Origin: CAYXWM01 sp964468805
GTDB taxonomy: Bacteria; Bacillota; Clostridia; Lachnospirales; WRBF01
Length of the DNA: 15,790 nucleotides
Direction of reading: 5' to 3'
NCBI GenBank assembly: GCA_964468805.1
Contig: CAYXWM010000057.1
Location: 1 to 15,790 of the forward strand
How positions within the stretch are numbered: position 1 is the stretch's first letter; every line of letters begins with the position of its first letter. The notes under the pieces were generated by a model. The model was not told the origin of the DNA. It ran no database searches and saw only the letters and a list, made by a program, of their open reading frames with translations. Shown piece after piece: positions 5,753 to 13,212 of this stretch. The translations under genes and the position numbers were made by a program.

Positions 5753-6295
5753 TCACAACCCAAATATAGATTTAATATCCCTATTCAATGTTTTAGAGAA
5801 TAAATTAATAAACAATTCTTCCGTTGCCGACAGAGTGGCTACGGTACAGATTAATATACTTGATATGCTTAGACCCCAACAAATATAAATAAAAGGAAAG
5901 AAAAATAACAAAAGCCCCGTAAATTTATTGGCGTAAGTGTGTAAAAAGGCAGGCTGTTTATATCTACCGGAGCCTATAAACAAAGATAATATTCTGATGA
6001 AAGCGATAACTGCTATCCAAAGAATTATCCATAAATACAGTTTTAAATGGGACAGAAACACAAACAACACAACTGCAGTCATAAACAAATCGGCTACGCT
6101 GTCTAGAATTTGTCCGCTTTTGCTGACAAGATTCATTTTTCTTGCTAAGTATCCATCTAAAATATCGCCGGCTCCGCAAAGTATATAAATTATAAAAAAT
6201 AATGTTGAAAAGGGTTTTATAAACAGCAAAAATGTACTGCCTATTATTCGTGACAATGTAATTATATTGGGTATATTCTTTATCCGGTTCACCAC
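5753..6295 (-). CDS. Small CDP-alcohol phosphatidyltransferase
   Basis: Predicted 180-aa integral membrane enzyme of phospholipid synthesis. It would transfer a phosphatidyl group from CDP-diacylglycerol to an alcohol. The family signature D-x2-D-G-x2-A-R-x8-G-x3-D-x3-D is complete: D44, D47, G48, A51, R52, G61, D65, D69. The rest consists of hydrophobic helices (about five or six). The acceptor alcohol (glycerol phosphate, serine, inositol or other) cannot be assigned, so no symbol is given. The start is GTG at 6295 (a second GTG follows); the ribosome site is weak and no ATG fits the frame. It lies downstream of uvrC on the same strand but is separated by 141 bp containing a long palindrome, so co-transcription is doubtful. 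Confidence 0.85.
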   Translation of the reverse strand: MVNRIKNIPNIITLSRIIGSTFLLFIKPFSTLFFIIYILCGAGDILDGYLARKMNLVSKSGQILDSVADLFMTAVVLFVFLSHLKLYLWIILWIAVIAFIRILSLFIGSGRYKQPAFLHTYANKFTGLLLFFFPFIYICWGLSISSILICTVATLSATEELFINLFSKTLNRDIKSIFGL

Positions 6296-6328
6296 CCATA
6301 CAGCATATAAGTGTTGAGAGTTATAAGT

Positions 6329-6424
6329 TATACTGACTCCATTTTAAACAGAGGACAAAAATAATTGATTTTTTTCAACGGAAAAACAATTATTTTTGTC
6401 CTTTACTTATATGGAATTAGTATA
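6329..6424. repeat. 96-nt imperfect palindrome between uvrC and the phosphatidyltransferase gene
   Basis: The core is a perfect 16-bp inverted repeat, AGGACAAAAATAATTG (6352-6367) with its complement at 6387-6402, plus an inner T-run/A-run. The outer arms, 6329-6342 (TATACTGACTCCAT) and 6411-6424 (ATGGAATTAGTATA), match at 12 of 14 positions. The AT-rich stem followed by T-runs could terminate uvrC transcripts. However, the conserved outer arms go beyond what a terminator needs and resemble the ends of a miniature inverted-repeat element. Confidence 0.7.
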
Positions 6425-6436
6425 AATGATTGGGAT

Positions 6437-8323
6437 TTAAGTTGTTTCCTTATCTTTCCTAAAATAATTATATAAATCCTCCGCCGCTTTGCGGTTCATG
6501 GTATCTACCTGAGCCAGCTCGTTGATTTCGGCATTTTTTATTGATTCTATTGAACCGAAATGTTTTATCAAGGCTTTACGGCGTTTTTCGCCTATACCGG
6601 GAGCATCGTCCAAAATTGAGCGGACGGCGGTTTTTTTAGCAAGATTTCTGTGATATTCTATGGAAAATCGATGAACTTCATCTTGAATACGAGTAACCAA
6701 CTTGAAACCCTCGGAATGTGTGGGAAGGTTTAATTCTACCCCTTTGTAGAGCAGTCCTCGGGTTCTGTGGCGGTTATCCTTAACCATACCGCAGACGGGT
6801 ATATCCAATCCCAATTCATACAGCACTCTTTCCGCCGCATGAACCTGACCACCTCCGCCGTCTATGAAAATAGCATCCGGCAACACGGAAAAACCCTTCT
6901 CTGTTACTGCACCTTCTTGTTCCTTCAAATAACGCAAAAACCTTCTCTGCACCACTTCTTCTATACTCTTATAGTCATCCGGACCGGCAACGGTCTTAAT
7001 CCTGAATTTCCTGTAATCCGAACGTTTTGGCTTGCCCTGTTCAAAAACAACCATGGTGCCTACGGAATCGTAACCGCCTGTATTGGATATATCCACGGCT
7101 TCTATTCTGTTAAGGCCGGTGAGCTTGTCTTCCGGAGCGGTATTACAAAGGTTGATTGCCGCCAGTATTTCATCCAAGGCTCCTACGGTACGCCGTTGTT
7201 CCTGTTTAATTTGCTCTCCGAATTGTGCCAAAACCAATTGGGCGTTTTTCTTGGTAAGCTCAAGCAGATGAAGTTTTTCGCCTTTTTTTGGTGTGGTAAA
7301 GTTTATTGATGAGCCCTTTATGCTAATCAGCCATTGCATTATTATTTCTTTGTCCAAAATTTCCGTTTCGCAGATTATTTCTTTGGGAATATAGGTAGTC
7401 TCTCCGTAGAACTGCTTTATAAAATCAGTCATTAATTCTTGGTCGTTTAGGTCGTCGGATTCATTAATAAGGAAATGCTCCCTACCCTGCATTTTTCCGT
7501 TTCGTACAAAGAACACTTGTATTAAGGCATCTTTGGTTTCTTCGGAACGGGCGATTGCTATAATATCTTGATTATCCTTGGGGTTACCCTCAAGTTTTTG
7601 CTTTTGCTCCAGAACCTTAATGGCAGTGAGCTTATCTCTGATTTCCGCGGCCTTTTCAAACTCCAACTTTTCCGAACGTTCTTGCATTTGTTTTTCCAGC
7701 TGTTTTATAATGTTTCCGTGCTTGCCGTTCAAAAAGGCTATTACCTGCTTAACGATTTCTTCATATTCCTCTTTGGAAATATTACCTATACAGGGTGCTT
7801 TGCATTGACCTATATGAAAATTCAAACAGGCTCTTTGTATAGCCTTGGACGGCAGAGGATGAGTACATCTTCGCAAAGGCAGAATTTTCAACACCAAATC
7901 CATTATTTCATGAACTACGTTAGCCCCGGAAAATGGCCCGAAATATCTGGCACGGTCTTTGTCATGAGTACGGCTCATAATAAGCCTTGGGAAAGCCTCG
8001 TTTGTGGTAAGTTTAAGATAGGGATAGGCCTTATCGTCCTTTAACAGGATGTTGTATTTCGGGCGGTGTTTCTTTATCAGAGAACACTCCAAAATTAAGG
8101 CTTCAAGCTCCGTATCCGTAACTATGTATTCAAAAGAAGCTATATTTTGAACCAACGCACGATTTTTTGCATTATGTTGGGTAGAGGCTTGAAAATATTG
8201 CCTTACCCTGTTTCGTAAATTCTTAGCTTTGCCGATATATATAATGGTTTCGTCTTCGGACTTCATAAAGTAAGTCCCGGGTTTTTGGGGCAGTTTAGCC
8301 AATTCAGCTTGTATATCAAACAT
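6437..8323 (-). CDS. uvrC: UvrC, excinuclease ABC subunit C
   Basis: A 628-aa, full-length nucleotide excision repair nuclease. With UvrA and UvrB it makes the 3' and 5' cuts around bulky DNA lesions. The N-terminal GIY-YIG domain shows G16-T17-Y18, Y29-I30-G31, R37 and catalytic-type E74 (TELEALILE). A Cys cluster, C-x-G-x-C-x-A-P-C type, follows at CLNFHIGQCKAPC. The UVR/UvrB-binding motif is LEFEKAAEIRDKL (about residues 205-240). The RNase H-like C-terminal nuclease has DISNTGGYDSVG, FIDGGGGQVHAA, KDNRHRTRG and DEVHRFSIEYHR. A helix-hairpin-helix pair ends the protein (GIGEKRRKALIKHFGS). The ATG at 8323 has GAAGG about 9 nt upstream. No SOS-type operator was recognised. It appears to be monocistronic. 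Confidence 0.98.
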   Translation of the reverse strand: MFDIQAELAKLPQKPGTYFMKSEDETIIYIGKAKNLRNRVRQYFQASTQHNAKNRALVQNIASFEYIVTDTELEALILECSLIKKHRPKYNILLKDDKAYPYLKLTTNEAFPRLIMSRTHDKDRARYFGPFSGANVVHEIMDLVLKILPLRRCTHPLPSKAIQRACLNFHIGQCKAPCIGNISKEEYEEIVKQVIAFLNGKHGNIIKQLEKQMQERSEKLEFEKAAEIRDKLTAIKVLEQKQKLEGNPKDNQDIIAIARSEETKDALIQVFFVRNGKMQGREHFLINESDDLNDQELMTDFIKQFYGETTYIPKEIICETEILDKEIIMQWLISIKGSSINFTTPKKGEKLHLLELTKKNAQLVLAQFGEQIKQEQRRTVGALDEILAAINLCNTAPEDKLTGLNRIEAVDISNTGGYDSVGTMVVFEQGKPKRSDYRKFRIKTVAGPDDYKSIEEVVQRRFLRYLKEQEGAVTEKGFSVLPDAIFIDGGGGQVHAAERVLYELGLDIPVCGMVKDNRHRTRGLLYKGVELNLPTHSEGFKLVTRIQDEVHRFSIEYHRNLAKKTAVRSILDDAPGIGEKRRKALIKHFGSIESIKNAEINELAQVDTMNRKAAEDLYNYFRKDKETT

Positions 8324-8394
8324 AAGTGTACCTTCGTTTCGTAATTAAGTCTAAATGATTCATGCTTATTTTCATTAGAAAATCAATATCAGTA

Positions 8395-8515
8395 TATAAT
8401 ATGATTAAGAAAAAGTAAACAGCACAAGCTTTCCATTGAATTGACTGTCATCCATACATACTTAGGATTAATATAATACTGTTTCTATCTATACATATAT
8501 CAAGAAACAGCACAA
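8395..8515 (+). promoter_or_regulatory. Divergent intergenic region with TATAAT boxes and repeats
   Basis: TATAAT occurs at 8395-8400 and 8472-8477. The latter is the better candidate for the dehydrogenase gene, but the only good -35 (TTGACT, 8441-8446) is 25 bp away, too far for a normal promoter. An 11-bp direct repeat, AAACAGCACAA, occurs at 8417-8427 and 8505-8515. The second copy overlaps an 8-bp inverted repeat, CTGTTTCT (8479-8486) with AGAAACAG (8503-8510), in the presumed 5' leader. These could be operator elements. Confidence 0.35.
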
Positions 8516-8537
8516 CACAAACAGAAAGGTGATTATC

Positions 8538-9494
8538 ATGAAAGCAGTAATTCTCGACGGCTATACAGTAAACCCCGGTGATTTAACCTGGGCAGAGTTG
8601 GAATCCTTTACCCAATTAACCGTTTACGACAGAACAGAGCCTAAGGACGTTATAGAACGTATTGGCGACGCCTTTGCTGTATTTTCAAACAAAGTTATAC
8701 TTACCGAGGAAATAATGTCTGCCTGTAAGCAATTAAAATACATTGGTATCTTGGCTACAGGGTATAATAATGTAGACTTAAAAGCCGCAACAAAATTGGG
8801 TATAACAGTTACCAACATTCCGGATTACAGCACCGACATAGTAGCACAATTTGCCATAGGCTTAATGCTGGAGGTTTGCCATAATATAGCCGAACATTCC
8901 AAGTCCGTTAAAGAAGGCGAATGGTGCAAGGCAAAAGACTTTTGCTACTTTGTAAAACCCTTAATAGAGCTGTCCGGGAAAACCTTCGGTATAATAGGCA
9001 TGGGTAAAATCGGCTTCCAAACCGCAAAAATCGCCTCTGCCATGGGTATGAAGGTAATACATTACAACGGAAAACGAGCCAAGGAGACCCCTTGGGAAAA
9101 TGTAAGCTTGGATTATTTGTTGGCAAATTCCGATGTTATAAGTTTGCACTGTCCTCTTACCGAAGAAAGCCGAAATATAATCAACAAGGATACAATTTCT
9201 AAAATGAAATCCACTGCCATTATTATAAATACCTCCAGAGGGCCGGTTATAAACGAACAGGACCTTGCTGAAGCCCTTAACAGCGACAGAATTTACGCCG
9301 CTGCCGTGGATGTTGTATCCGCAGAGCCTATAAAAGCCGATAATCCCCTGCTAAAGGCGAAAAATTGTATAATAACTCCTCATATCGCTTGGAGCGCTAA
9401 GGAAACAAGAAACCGTCTTATGGGCATAGCGGTAAATAACCTGAGGCAATTCTCAGCCGGTAATCCGGTAAACGTTATAAACCATAAACATTAG
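8538..9494 (+). CDS. D-2-hydroxyacid dehydrogenase (glycerate/hydroxypyruvate reductase type)
   Basis: Predicted 318-aa cytoplasmic NAD(P)H-dependent oxidoreductase interconverting a 2-keto acid and a D-2-hydroxy acid. The substrate-binding half contains LATGYNNVDLKAA. The Rossmann half has G154-M-G156-K-I-G159. The catalytic triad is R234 (NTSRGP), E263 (SAEP) and H282 (TPHIAW). After the second Rossmann strand the usual acidic NAD-selecting residue is absent (YNGKR, N177-R180), leaving basic residues that may favour NADPH; this is an inference. The ATG at 8538 is chosen over GTG 8529 because AAAGGTGAT spans the latter and serves as ribosome site. The substrate (glyoxylate, hydroxypyruvate, other) is not determined. 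A T-run follows the stop at about 9520, but no convincing terminator stem precedes it. Confidence 0.92.
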   Translation: MKAVILDGYTVNPGDLTWAELESFTQLTVYDRTEPKDVIERIGDAFAVFSNKVILTEEIMSACKQLKYIGILATGYNNVDLKAATKLGITVTNIPDYSTDIVAQFAIGLMLEVCHNIAEHSKSVKEGEWCKAKDFCYFVKPLIELSGKTFGIIGMGKIGFQTAKIASAMGMKVIHYNGKRAKETPWENVSLDYLLANSDVISLHCPLTEESRNIINKDTISKMKSTAIIINTSRGPVINEQDLAEALNSDRIYAAAVDVVSAEPIKADNPLLKAKNCIITPHIAWSAKETRNRLMGIAVNNLRQFSAGNPVNVINHKH

Positions 9495-9534
9495 GTGATT
9501 TCTACCGGTTATGTATGCTTTTTTTCATATCCTA

Positions 9535-9561
9535 TAAAGATTTAAATAAAGAAGTCGATAT
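9535..9561 (+). promoter_or_regulatory. SigD (sigma-28) promoter of the fliD operon
   Basis: TAAA (9535-9538), exactly 15 bp, then GTCGATAT (9554-9561) matches the flagellar sigma-28/SigD consensus TAAA-N15-GCCGATAT at 11 of 12 positions. Transcription should begin near 9568, about 80 nt before fliD. This places the operon in the late flagellar class, expressed after hook completion. Confidence 0.8.
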
Positions 9562-9649
9562 ATTTAGTAAACAGATAAAATTATTATTGTAATCTATGGA
9601 TAGGTTTAACTGCAGATTAACATAAATATAATATTAAGGAGGATTAATC

Positions 9650-11917
9650 GTGTATACAAACTCCATGCGTTTGACCGGATTTTCCGGAATGGACATAGAC
9701 TCTATGGTAACCAAGCTTATGAGAGCAGAGTCTGCCAAGTACAACAAGTTTCAACAAAAAACCACTCTTACCATGTGGCGTCAAGAAAAATACAGAGATT
9801 ATGCTGATAAGATGCTTAAATTCCGCACTGATTTCTTAGACGCAGCCAAAAGCGGAAATATACGAATGAAAGAAACCTTTTTGACCAATTTAACTTCCGT
9901 TACCTCTGATGATGCGGAATCCAAGGACATTAAGGTTCTGGCATCAACCGGAGCTCAAGCCGGAAAATATGACATTAAAGTAAGGCAACTTGCCGTTAAG
10001 GATAAATACACAAACTCCGGGTTCGAATATGAATTAAAGGGACAAAACAACTTTGATTATAAAAATATCAGAGAGAATGACAGCATTACCGTAACTCTGG
10101 ACGGAAGAGCTTATGCAATGTCCTTTACTAACACAGATTTGGCCGGTGTTGACAGTAACACTAAGTTTCTGGAAGTAATAAACAGAAAGCTTGCCGGTGA
10201 ATTCGGTAATGATATAGTTACGGCTACAATAGAGGACGGTAAATTAAAATTTGAAGCACCTGCCGGTTCAGCATTGAAAATAGCCGAATCATCCAGAGCC
10301 CAAAAAGTTGTTGCTTCAAGGGCAATTGACAGCACTACGGCAACTCCCATCAAATTCAGAGTAGTTTCAACAGCTCTCGACGGTACCAAGGTTGCAAAGA
10401 ACGTGGTCTTTAATATAGACGCAGGAGATTCCTTGGATGACATTGTTACAAAAATTAATACTGATTTAGAGGCAAAATTCGGCACGGGTATGGCACCAAT
10501 CCAAGCAGTCAATAATCAAGGCAAATTAACCTTTGAAAAACTTAATGGCGATAATGAAGTAAACATTAAAACCGTAGTGGGCTTTGAAGACTCCCTGAAA
10601 GATTTGGGTTTCGGAGACGGTACTCAACAAATAAGCAATCTCTATATCCATAAAACAAGCGTACTTTCCGACATGGGCTTTGACTTGCCGTACGGTACAA
10701 CTTCACTGGATAACTCCGTTACAACAAAGACACTCAGCCAACTGTTTGGCAACAACCTGGTGGAAGACCCGCCAAACTCAGGTATAGTAAGAATAACTAT
10801 AGGCGATTATTCAGCAACCTTTACCGCCGATACCAAATTATCCGATCTAATAGAAGACGTAAATAAATATTCCAAGGTTAAGCTTACTTATAACTTCTAT
10901 GAGAAAAAACTTATGATGGAATCCAAAGAATTTGGTGTTAACAATGCGATACAGCTTGGCTCGAATAATTTCTTAACCCAAAATTTAGGCTTTAATTCAA
11001 GTAACCGTACCATGGCGCAAAGCGCAATCTACGAGGTTAACGGCGAAGTAATGACTTCTCCGTCCAACGAAATTTTACTTTCCGACGGTAAACTCAAACT
11101 GGAATTGGGACCCCGTTCAAAAGACAAGGAAATTACAATAGAAGTAAAGAGAAATGTGGAGTCCGTATTAGAAACCATCAAGAAATTTGTTGAAGGTTAC
11201 AACACTCTTTACTCCGAAATCAATAAAGAAATCTCAACCAAACGACCCACAAAAAACAAACAAACTTACGAACCCTTAACGGATGATCAAAAGAAAGAAT
11301 TGAAAGAAACCGAAATCACTGCTTGGGAACAACAAGCCAAGACCGGTCTTTTATATCAAGATAAACTTTTGGGCAGGTTCATTTCCGATATGCGTAAGGC
11401 TATGTATCAACCGGTGGACTTGGGCAACGGCAATAAAATCGCCTTATACGAAATCGGTATTTCAACGGCAAGTTTAAGCATGGGCAAGGATAAGATGGGT
11501 CAGCTGGTTATAGATGAAAAGAAACTGAAAGAGGCACTGGAAACTCGTTTGGACGATGTTTCTCAACTTTTCGTCAAAACTTCGGAAATTTCTTACACCA
11601 AATACGGTGATCCCAATAACAATAATGCCAGACGTTTGTTGGATGAAGGTTTGGGAGATCGCCTCAACGATATGGTTGAGGATATGGCAGGATACCGTTC
11701 GGCTATAGCTTCTCTGGCAGGTATTAAAGGAACATCCTCCGAAACATCCTCCGATATGTTTAAAGAATTGCAACGCAACGCAAACACTCTTTCGGAAATG
11801 TTAAAAGCCCTAATCAAAAAGGAAAACAATTACTACTCAATGTTTTCCAGGATGGAAGCTGCCATGGTTAAATCAGATAACCAAATGGCGTATCTTCAAC
11901 AACAATTGGCAAGATAA
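9650..11917 (+). CDS. fliD: FliD, flagellar filament cap (HAP2)
   Basis: A 755-aa capping protein that sits at the tip of the filament and guides flagellin folding; it is exported by the flagellar type III system and has no Sec signal. The FliD N-terminal domain (about residues 7-105) begins MRLTGFSGMDIDSMVTKLM. The coiled FliD C-terminal domain (about 470-745) ends in a heptad-rich helix (YYSMFSRMEAAMVKSDNQMAYLQQQL). Between them are three flagellin_IN-like beta repeats (around residues 135-215, 225-310 and 375-455), making it longer than the common 450-700 aa. This variable part is surface-exposed. The start is GTG at 9650 with AAGGAGG 7 nt upstream. It is the first gene of a SigD-controlled operon with a FliT/FlgN-like chaperone gene and flaG. 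Confidence 0.95.
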   Translation: MYTNSMRLTGFSGMDIDSMVTKLMRAESAKYNKFQQKTTLTMWRQEKYRDYADKMLKFRTDFLDAAKSGNIRMKETFLTNLTSVTSDDAESKDIKVLASTGAQAGKYDIKVRQLAVKDKYTNSGFEYELKGQNNFDYKNIRENDSITVTLDGRAYAMSFTNTDLAGVDSNTKFLEVINRKLAGEFGNDIVTATIEDGKLKFEAPAGSALKIAESSRAQKVVASRAIDSTTATPIKFRVVSTALDGTKVAKNVVFNIDAGDSLDDIVTKINTDLEAKFGTGMAPIQAVNNQGKLTFEKLNGDNEVNIKTVVGFEDSLKDLGFGDGTQQISNLYIHKTSVLSDMGFDLPYGTTSLDNSVTTKTLSQLFGNNLVEDPPNSGIVRITIGDYSATFTADTKLSDLIEDVNKYSKVKLTYNFYEKKLMMESKEFGVNNAIQLGSNNFLTQNLGFNSSNRTMAQSAIYEVNGEVMTSPSNEILLSDGKLKLELGPRSKDKEITIEVKRNVESVLETIKKFVEGYNTLYSEINKEISTKRPTKNKQTYEPLTDDQKKELKETEITAWEQQAKTGLLYQDKLLGRFISDMRKAMYQPVDLGNGNKIALYEIGISTASLSMGKDKMGQLVIDEKKLKEALETRLDDVSQLFVKTSEISYTKYGDPNNNNARRLLDEGLGDRLNDMVEDMAGYRSAIASLAGIKGTSSETSSDMFKELQRNANTLSEMLKALIKKENNYYSMFSRMEAAMVKSDNQMAYLQQQLAR

Positions 11918-11933
11918 AATTAACTGTAGATTC

Positions 11934-11973
11934 GCCTAAGCTTTGGGCTAAGGATTTGTCCCAAAGCTTAGGC
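11934..11973 (+). other. 14-bp perfect hairpin between fliD and the chaperone gene
   Basis: GCCTAAGCTTTGGG (11934-11947) pairs perfectly with CCCAAAGCTTAGGC (11960-11973), loop 12 nt. There is no T-run after it, so it is not an ordinary terminator. It ends about 14 nt before the next ribosome site. It may stabilise or mark a cleavage point in the operon mRNA and set relative expression of fliD and downstream genes. Confidence 0.6.
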
Positions 11974-11998
11974 TTAACCACTATTTCGGGAGAAGCTC

Positions 11999-12415
11999 AT
12001 GGAACCGCGTGAATCGCTAAATAAAATTTTGGAACAAAAGCTGCAGATTTTGCATGATATATATGTAATTACAAATTCCCTTAACCTTACAAATGACCAT
12101 GAGCCTTTACAAAGCTATATTTCAATGGTAGAAGGCAGGGAATTGCTTTTTGACCGCCTCAAAGAAAAAGATAACCTTATCGATACTTATGATTTGACAA
12201 AATTCGACAAGGAATCAAAAATTTTACTGGACAAAATTAAGGAAACAATGCAAAATATAATAGATAAGGATAAGTTTTTAAAAACACAATTGCCGGAATA
12301 TATGGCAGAACTGAAACAAAACATTAAAAATATAAACGAATCACGAAGCGTAATAAATAATTACCAAAATGATTTCTATTTCGAACGAGGCGGACATTTT
12401 GACATGAGCAACTAA
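11999..12415 (+). CDS. FliT/FlgN-like flagellar export chaperone (probable)
   Basis: Predicted 138-aa, almost wholly helical, acidic cytoplasmic protein. The pattern SLNKILEQKLQILHDIYVIT, followed by a second helix with EGRELLFDRLKEKDNLID and a C-terminal helix ELKQNIKNINESRSVINNYQ, resembles the FlgN/FliT chaperone fold. These chaperones bind the C-terminal helices of hook-associated proteins and deliver them to the export gate. Placement directly after fliD supports FliD as client, as with FliT in Bacillus and enterics. Sequence identity is weak, so FlgN-type or an unrelated helical flagellar protein remain possible. GGGAGAAG lies just before the ATG. No fliS, the usual gene at this position, is found. 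Confidence 0.6.
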   Translation: MEPRESLNKILEQKLQILHDIYVITNSLNLTNDHEPLQSYISMVEGRELLFDRLKEKDNLIDTYDLTKFDKESKILLDKIKETMQNIIDKDKFLKTQLPEYMAELKQNIKNINESRSVINNYQNDFYFERGGHFDMSN

Positions 12416-12468
12416 TTCTTTGAAATCTTAACATCATGGAGAACAAATACACAAGGAGGTAAATTCTT

Positions 12469-12888
12469 ATGGAGGTTGACAACTACAGCTCAGTTAACGC
12501 TGTAATTTATAACGATTACTCTACTCGGCAACCGGTAAAACAGGATTCAGGCACAGCTGCGGTTCCGGAGCGGTCGGAATTCGATTTTCAAGAACCGGCT
12601 CCTATGATTCCCGAGCGTTCTAAGGGTAATCAAAAATCCAACGAACGCAACCAAGATCGCAACCCCGACGACGCCATTAACAAGGCGGTGAAGGACGCCA
12701 ACAAAAAACTTTTGGGAACAGATCGTTATTTAAGCTATTCTGTCCATAAAAGAACAAGAGATATTATGATAAAAATTATAGACTCTACCACAAACGAAGT
12801 CATCAAGGAAATACCCCCTGAAAAAAACCTTGATGCAGTGGCAAAAATGTGGGAGCTTGTAGGCATTTTGATAGACGAAAAAAGGTAA
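12469..12888 (+). CDS. flaG: FlaG family protein
   Basis: A 139-aa flagellar protein. Residues 1-65 are a disordered, charged and Pro-rich tail. Residues about 68-139 are the FlaG domain: INKAVKDANKKL, then YLSYSVHKRTRDIMIKIID, TTNEVIKEIPPEKNLDAVAKM and the ending WELVGILIDEKR, which is almost the family consensus. FlaG proteins influence filament length and are encoded next to fliD in many Bacillota and Epsilonproteobacteria; the biochemical role is unclear. AAGGAGGT lies 9 nt before the ATG. It is the last gene of the fliD operon, after a 53-bp gap. Usually flaG precedes fliD (for example yvyC-fliD in Bacillus subtilis); here the order is reversed. Confidence 0.92.
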   Translation: MEVDNYSSVNAVIYNDYSTRQPVKQDSGTAAVPERSEFDFQEPAPMIPERSKGNQKSNERNQDRNPDDAINKAVKDANKKLLGTDRYLSYSVHKRTRDIMIKIIDSTTNEVIKEIPPEKNLDAVAKMWELVGILIDEKR

Positions 12889-12893
12889 AACTA

Positions 12894-12922
12894 TTGACAT
12901 GTCAAATGCGATTATTTATAAT
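12894..12922 (+). promoter_or_regulatory. Consensus sigma-A promoter just after flaG
   Basis: TTGACA (12894-12899), 17 bp, TATAAT (12917-12922): a full consensus match starting 6 bp after the flaG stop. Transcription is expected from about 12929. The next coding sequence is nearly 300 bp away and a terminator intervenes. Confidence 0.8.
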
Positions 12923-12928
12923 TTTATA

Positions 12929-12992
12929 AAGCCCGGCGATTATAGAATTTCTATTTGATACTGTAGGCTCATCCGTTAGGATGAGCTTTTTT
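12929..12992 (+). ncRNA. Candidate small RNA of about 64 nt
   Basis: Defined by the predicted start of the consensus promoter and the terminator at 12967-12992. The region has no ribosome site or worthwhile open frame. It contains the symmetric ATAGAATTTCTAT (12941-12953) upstream of the terminator hairpin. It could be an independent sRNA or an attenuated leader for alaS. No known RNA family was recognised. Confidence 0.4.
12967..12992 (+). terminator. Intrinsic terminator
   Basis: GCTCATCC (12967-12974), loop GTTA, GGATGAGC (12979-12986), then six Ts. It ends both the flagellar operon and the short transcript starting at about 12929. Confidence 0.88.
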
Positions 12993-13071
12993 GGTGAATA
13001 CGATAAATGTAAATATTCGGGTTTATTGGCTTAATTCTGTGCAATACTTCAATAATACACTATTAAAAAAG

Positions 13072-13099
13072 CTTACAAAATTATTCGTATTTTTATAAA
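13072..13099 (+). promoter_or_regulatory. Possible weak promoter of alaS
   Basis: CTTACA (13072-13077), 16 bp, TATAAA (13094-13099). It would start transcription near 13106, just before the leader hairpins. The -35 is poor, so this is tentative. Confidence 0.35.
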
Positions 13100-13112
13100 G
13101 TCTGTTTGAAGG

Positions 13113-13166
13113 GAGTTTGAGGAAAACTCATTCTTCAGTAAAAGTTTCCCTCAAGGTCTTTGTTTT
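13113..13166 (+). promoter_or_regulatory. Putative attenuator in the alaS leader
   Basis: The terminator-like stem pairs TTGAGGAAAACT (13117-13128) with AGTTTCCCTCAA (13143-13154), one mismatch, followed by TCTTTGTTTTTT. The alternative hairpin pairs GAGTTT (13113-13118) with AAACTC (13124-13129), loop GAGGA, and consumes the 5' arm of the former. The two cannot coexist, as in an attenuator. No T-box sequence (GGTGG-ACC type) is found in the leader, although T-boxes are common before alaS in Bacillota. Confidence 0.45.
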
Positions 13167-13212
13167 TTAACCACCCGACCCTTACCAAAGGTCTGAATAT
13201 ACAGGAGGCAGT

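Noticed and set aside
5964..6299. Minus-strand frame of 111 codons with an ATG at 6299 overlapping the phosphatidyltransferase gene
   Set aside because: It is a shifted frame of the same region with no family features, whereas the GTG frame at 6295 encodes the complete CDP-alcohol phosphatidyltransferase signature.
6767..7309. Plus-strand open frames inside uvrC (also 7568-8044)
   Set aside because: Antisense to the conserved UvrC domains, with no ribosome site or recognisable motifs.
10111..10512. Minus-strand open frame of 133 codons within fliD
   Set aside because: Antisense to the fliD central domain, no initiation signal, no recognisable family.
13100..13212. T-box riboswitch before alaS
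   Set aside because: The conserved T-box core and specifier arrangement are not visible; the hairpins present are short and simple.
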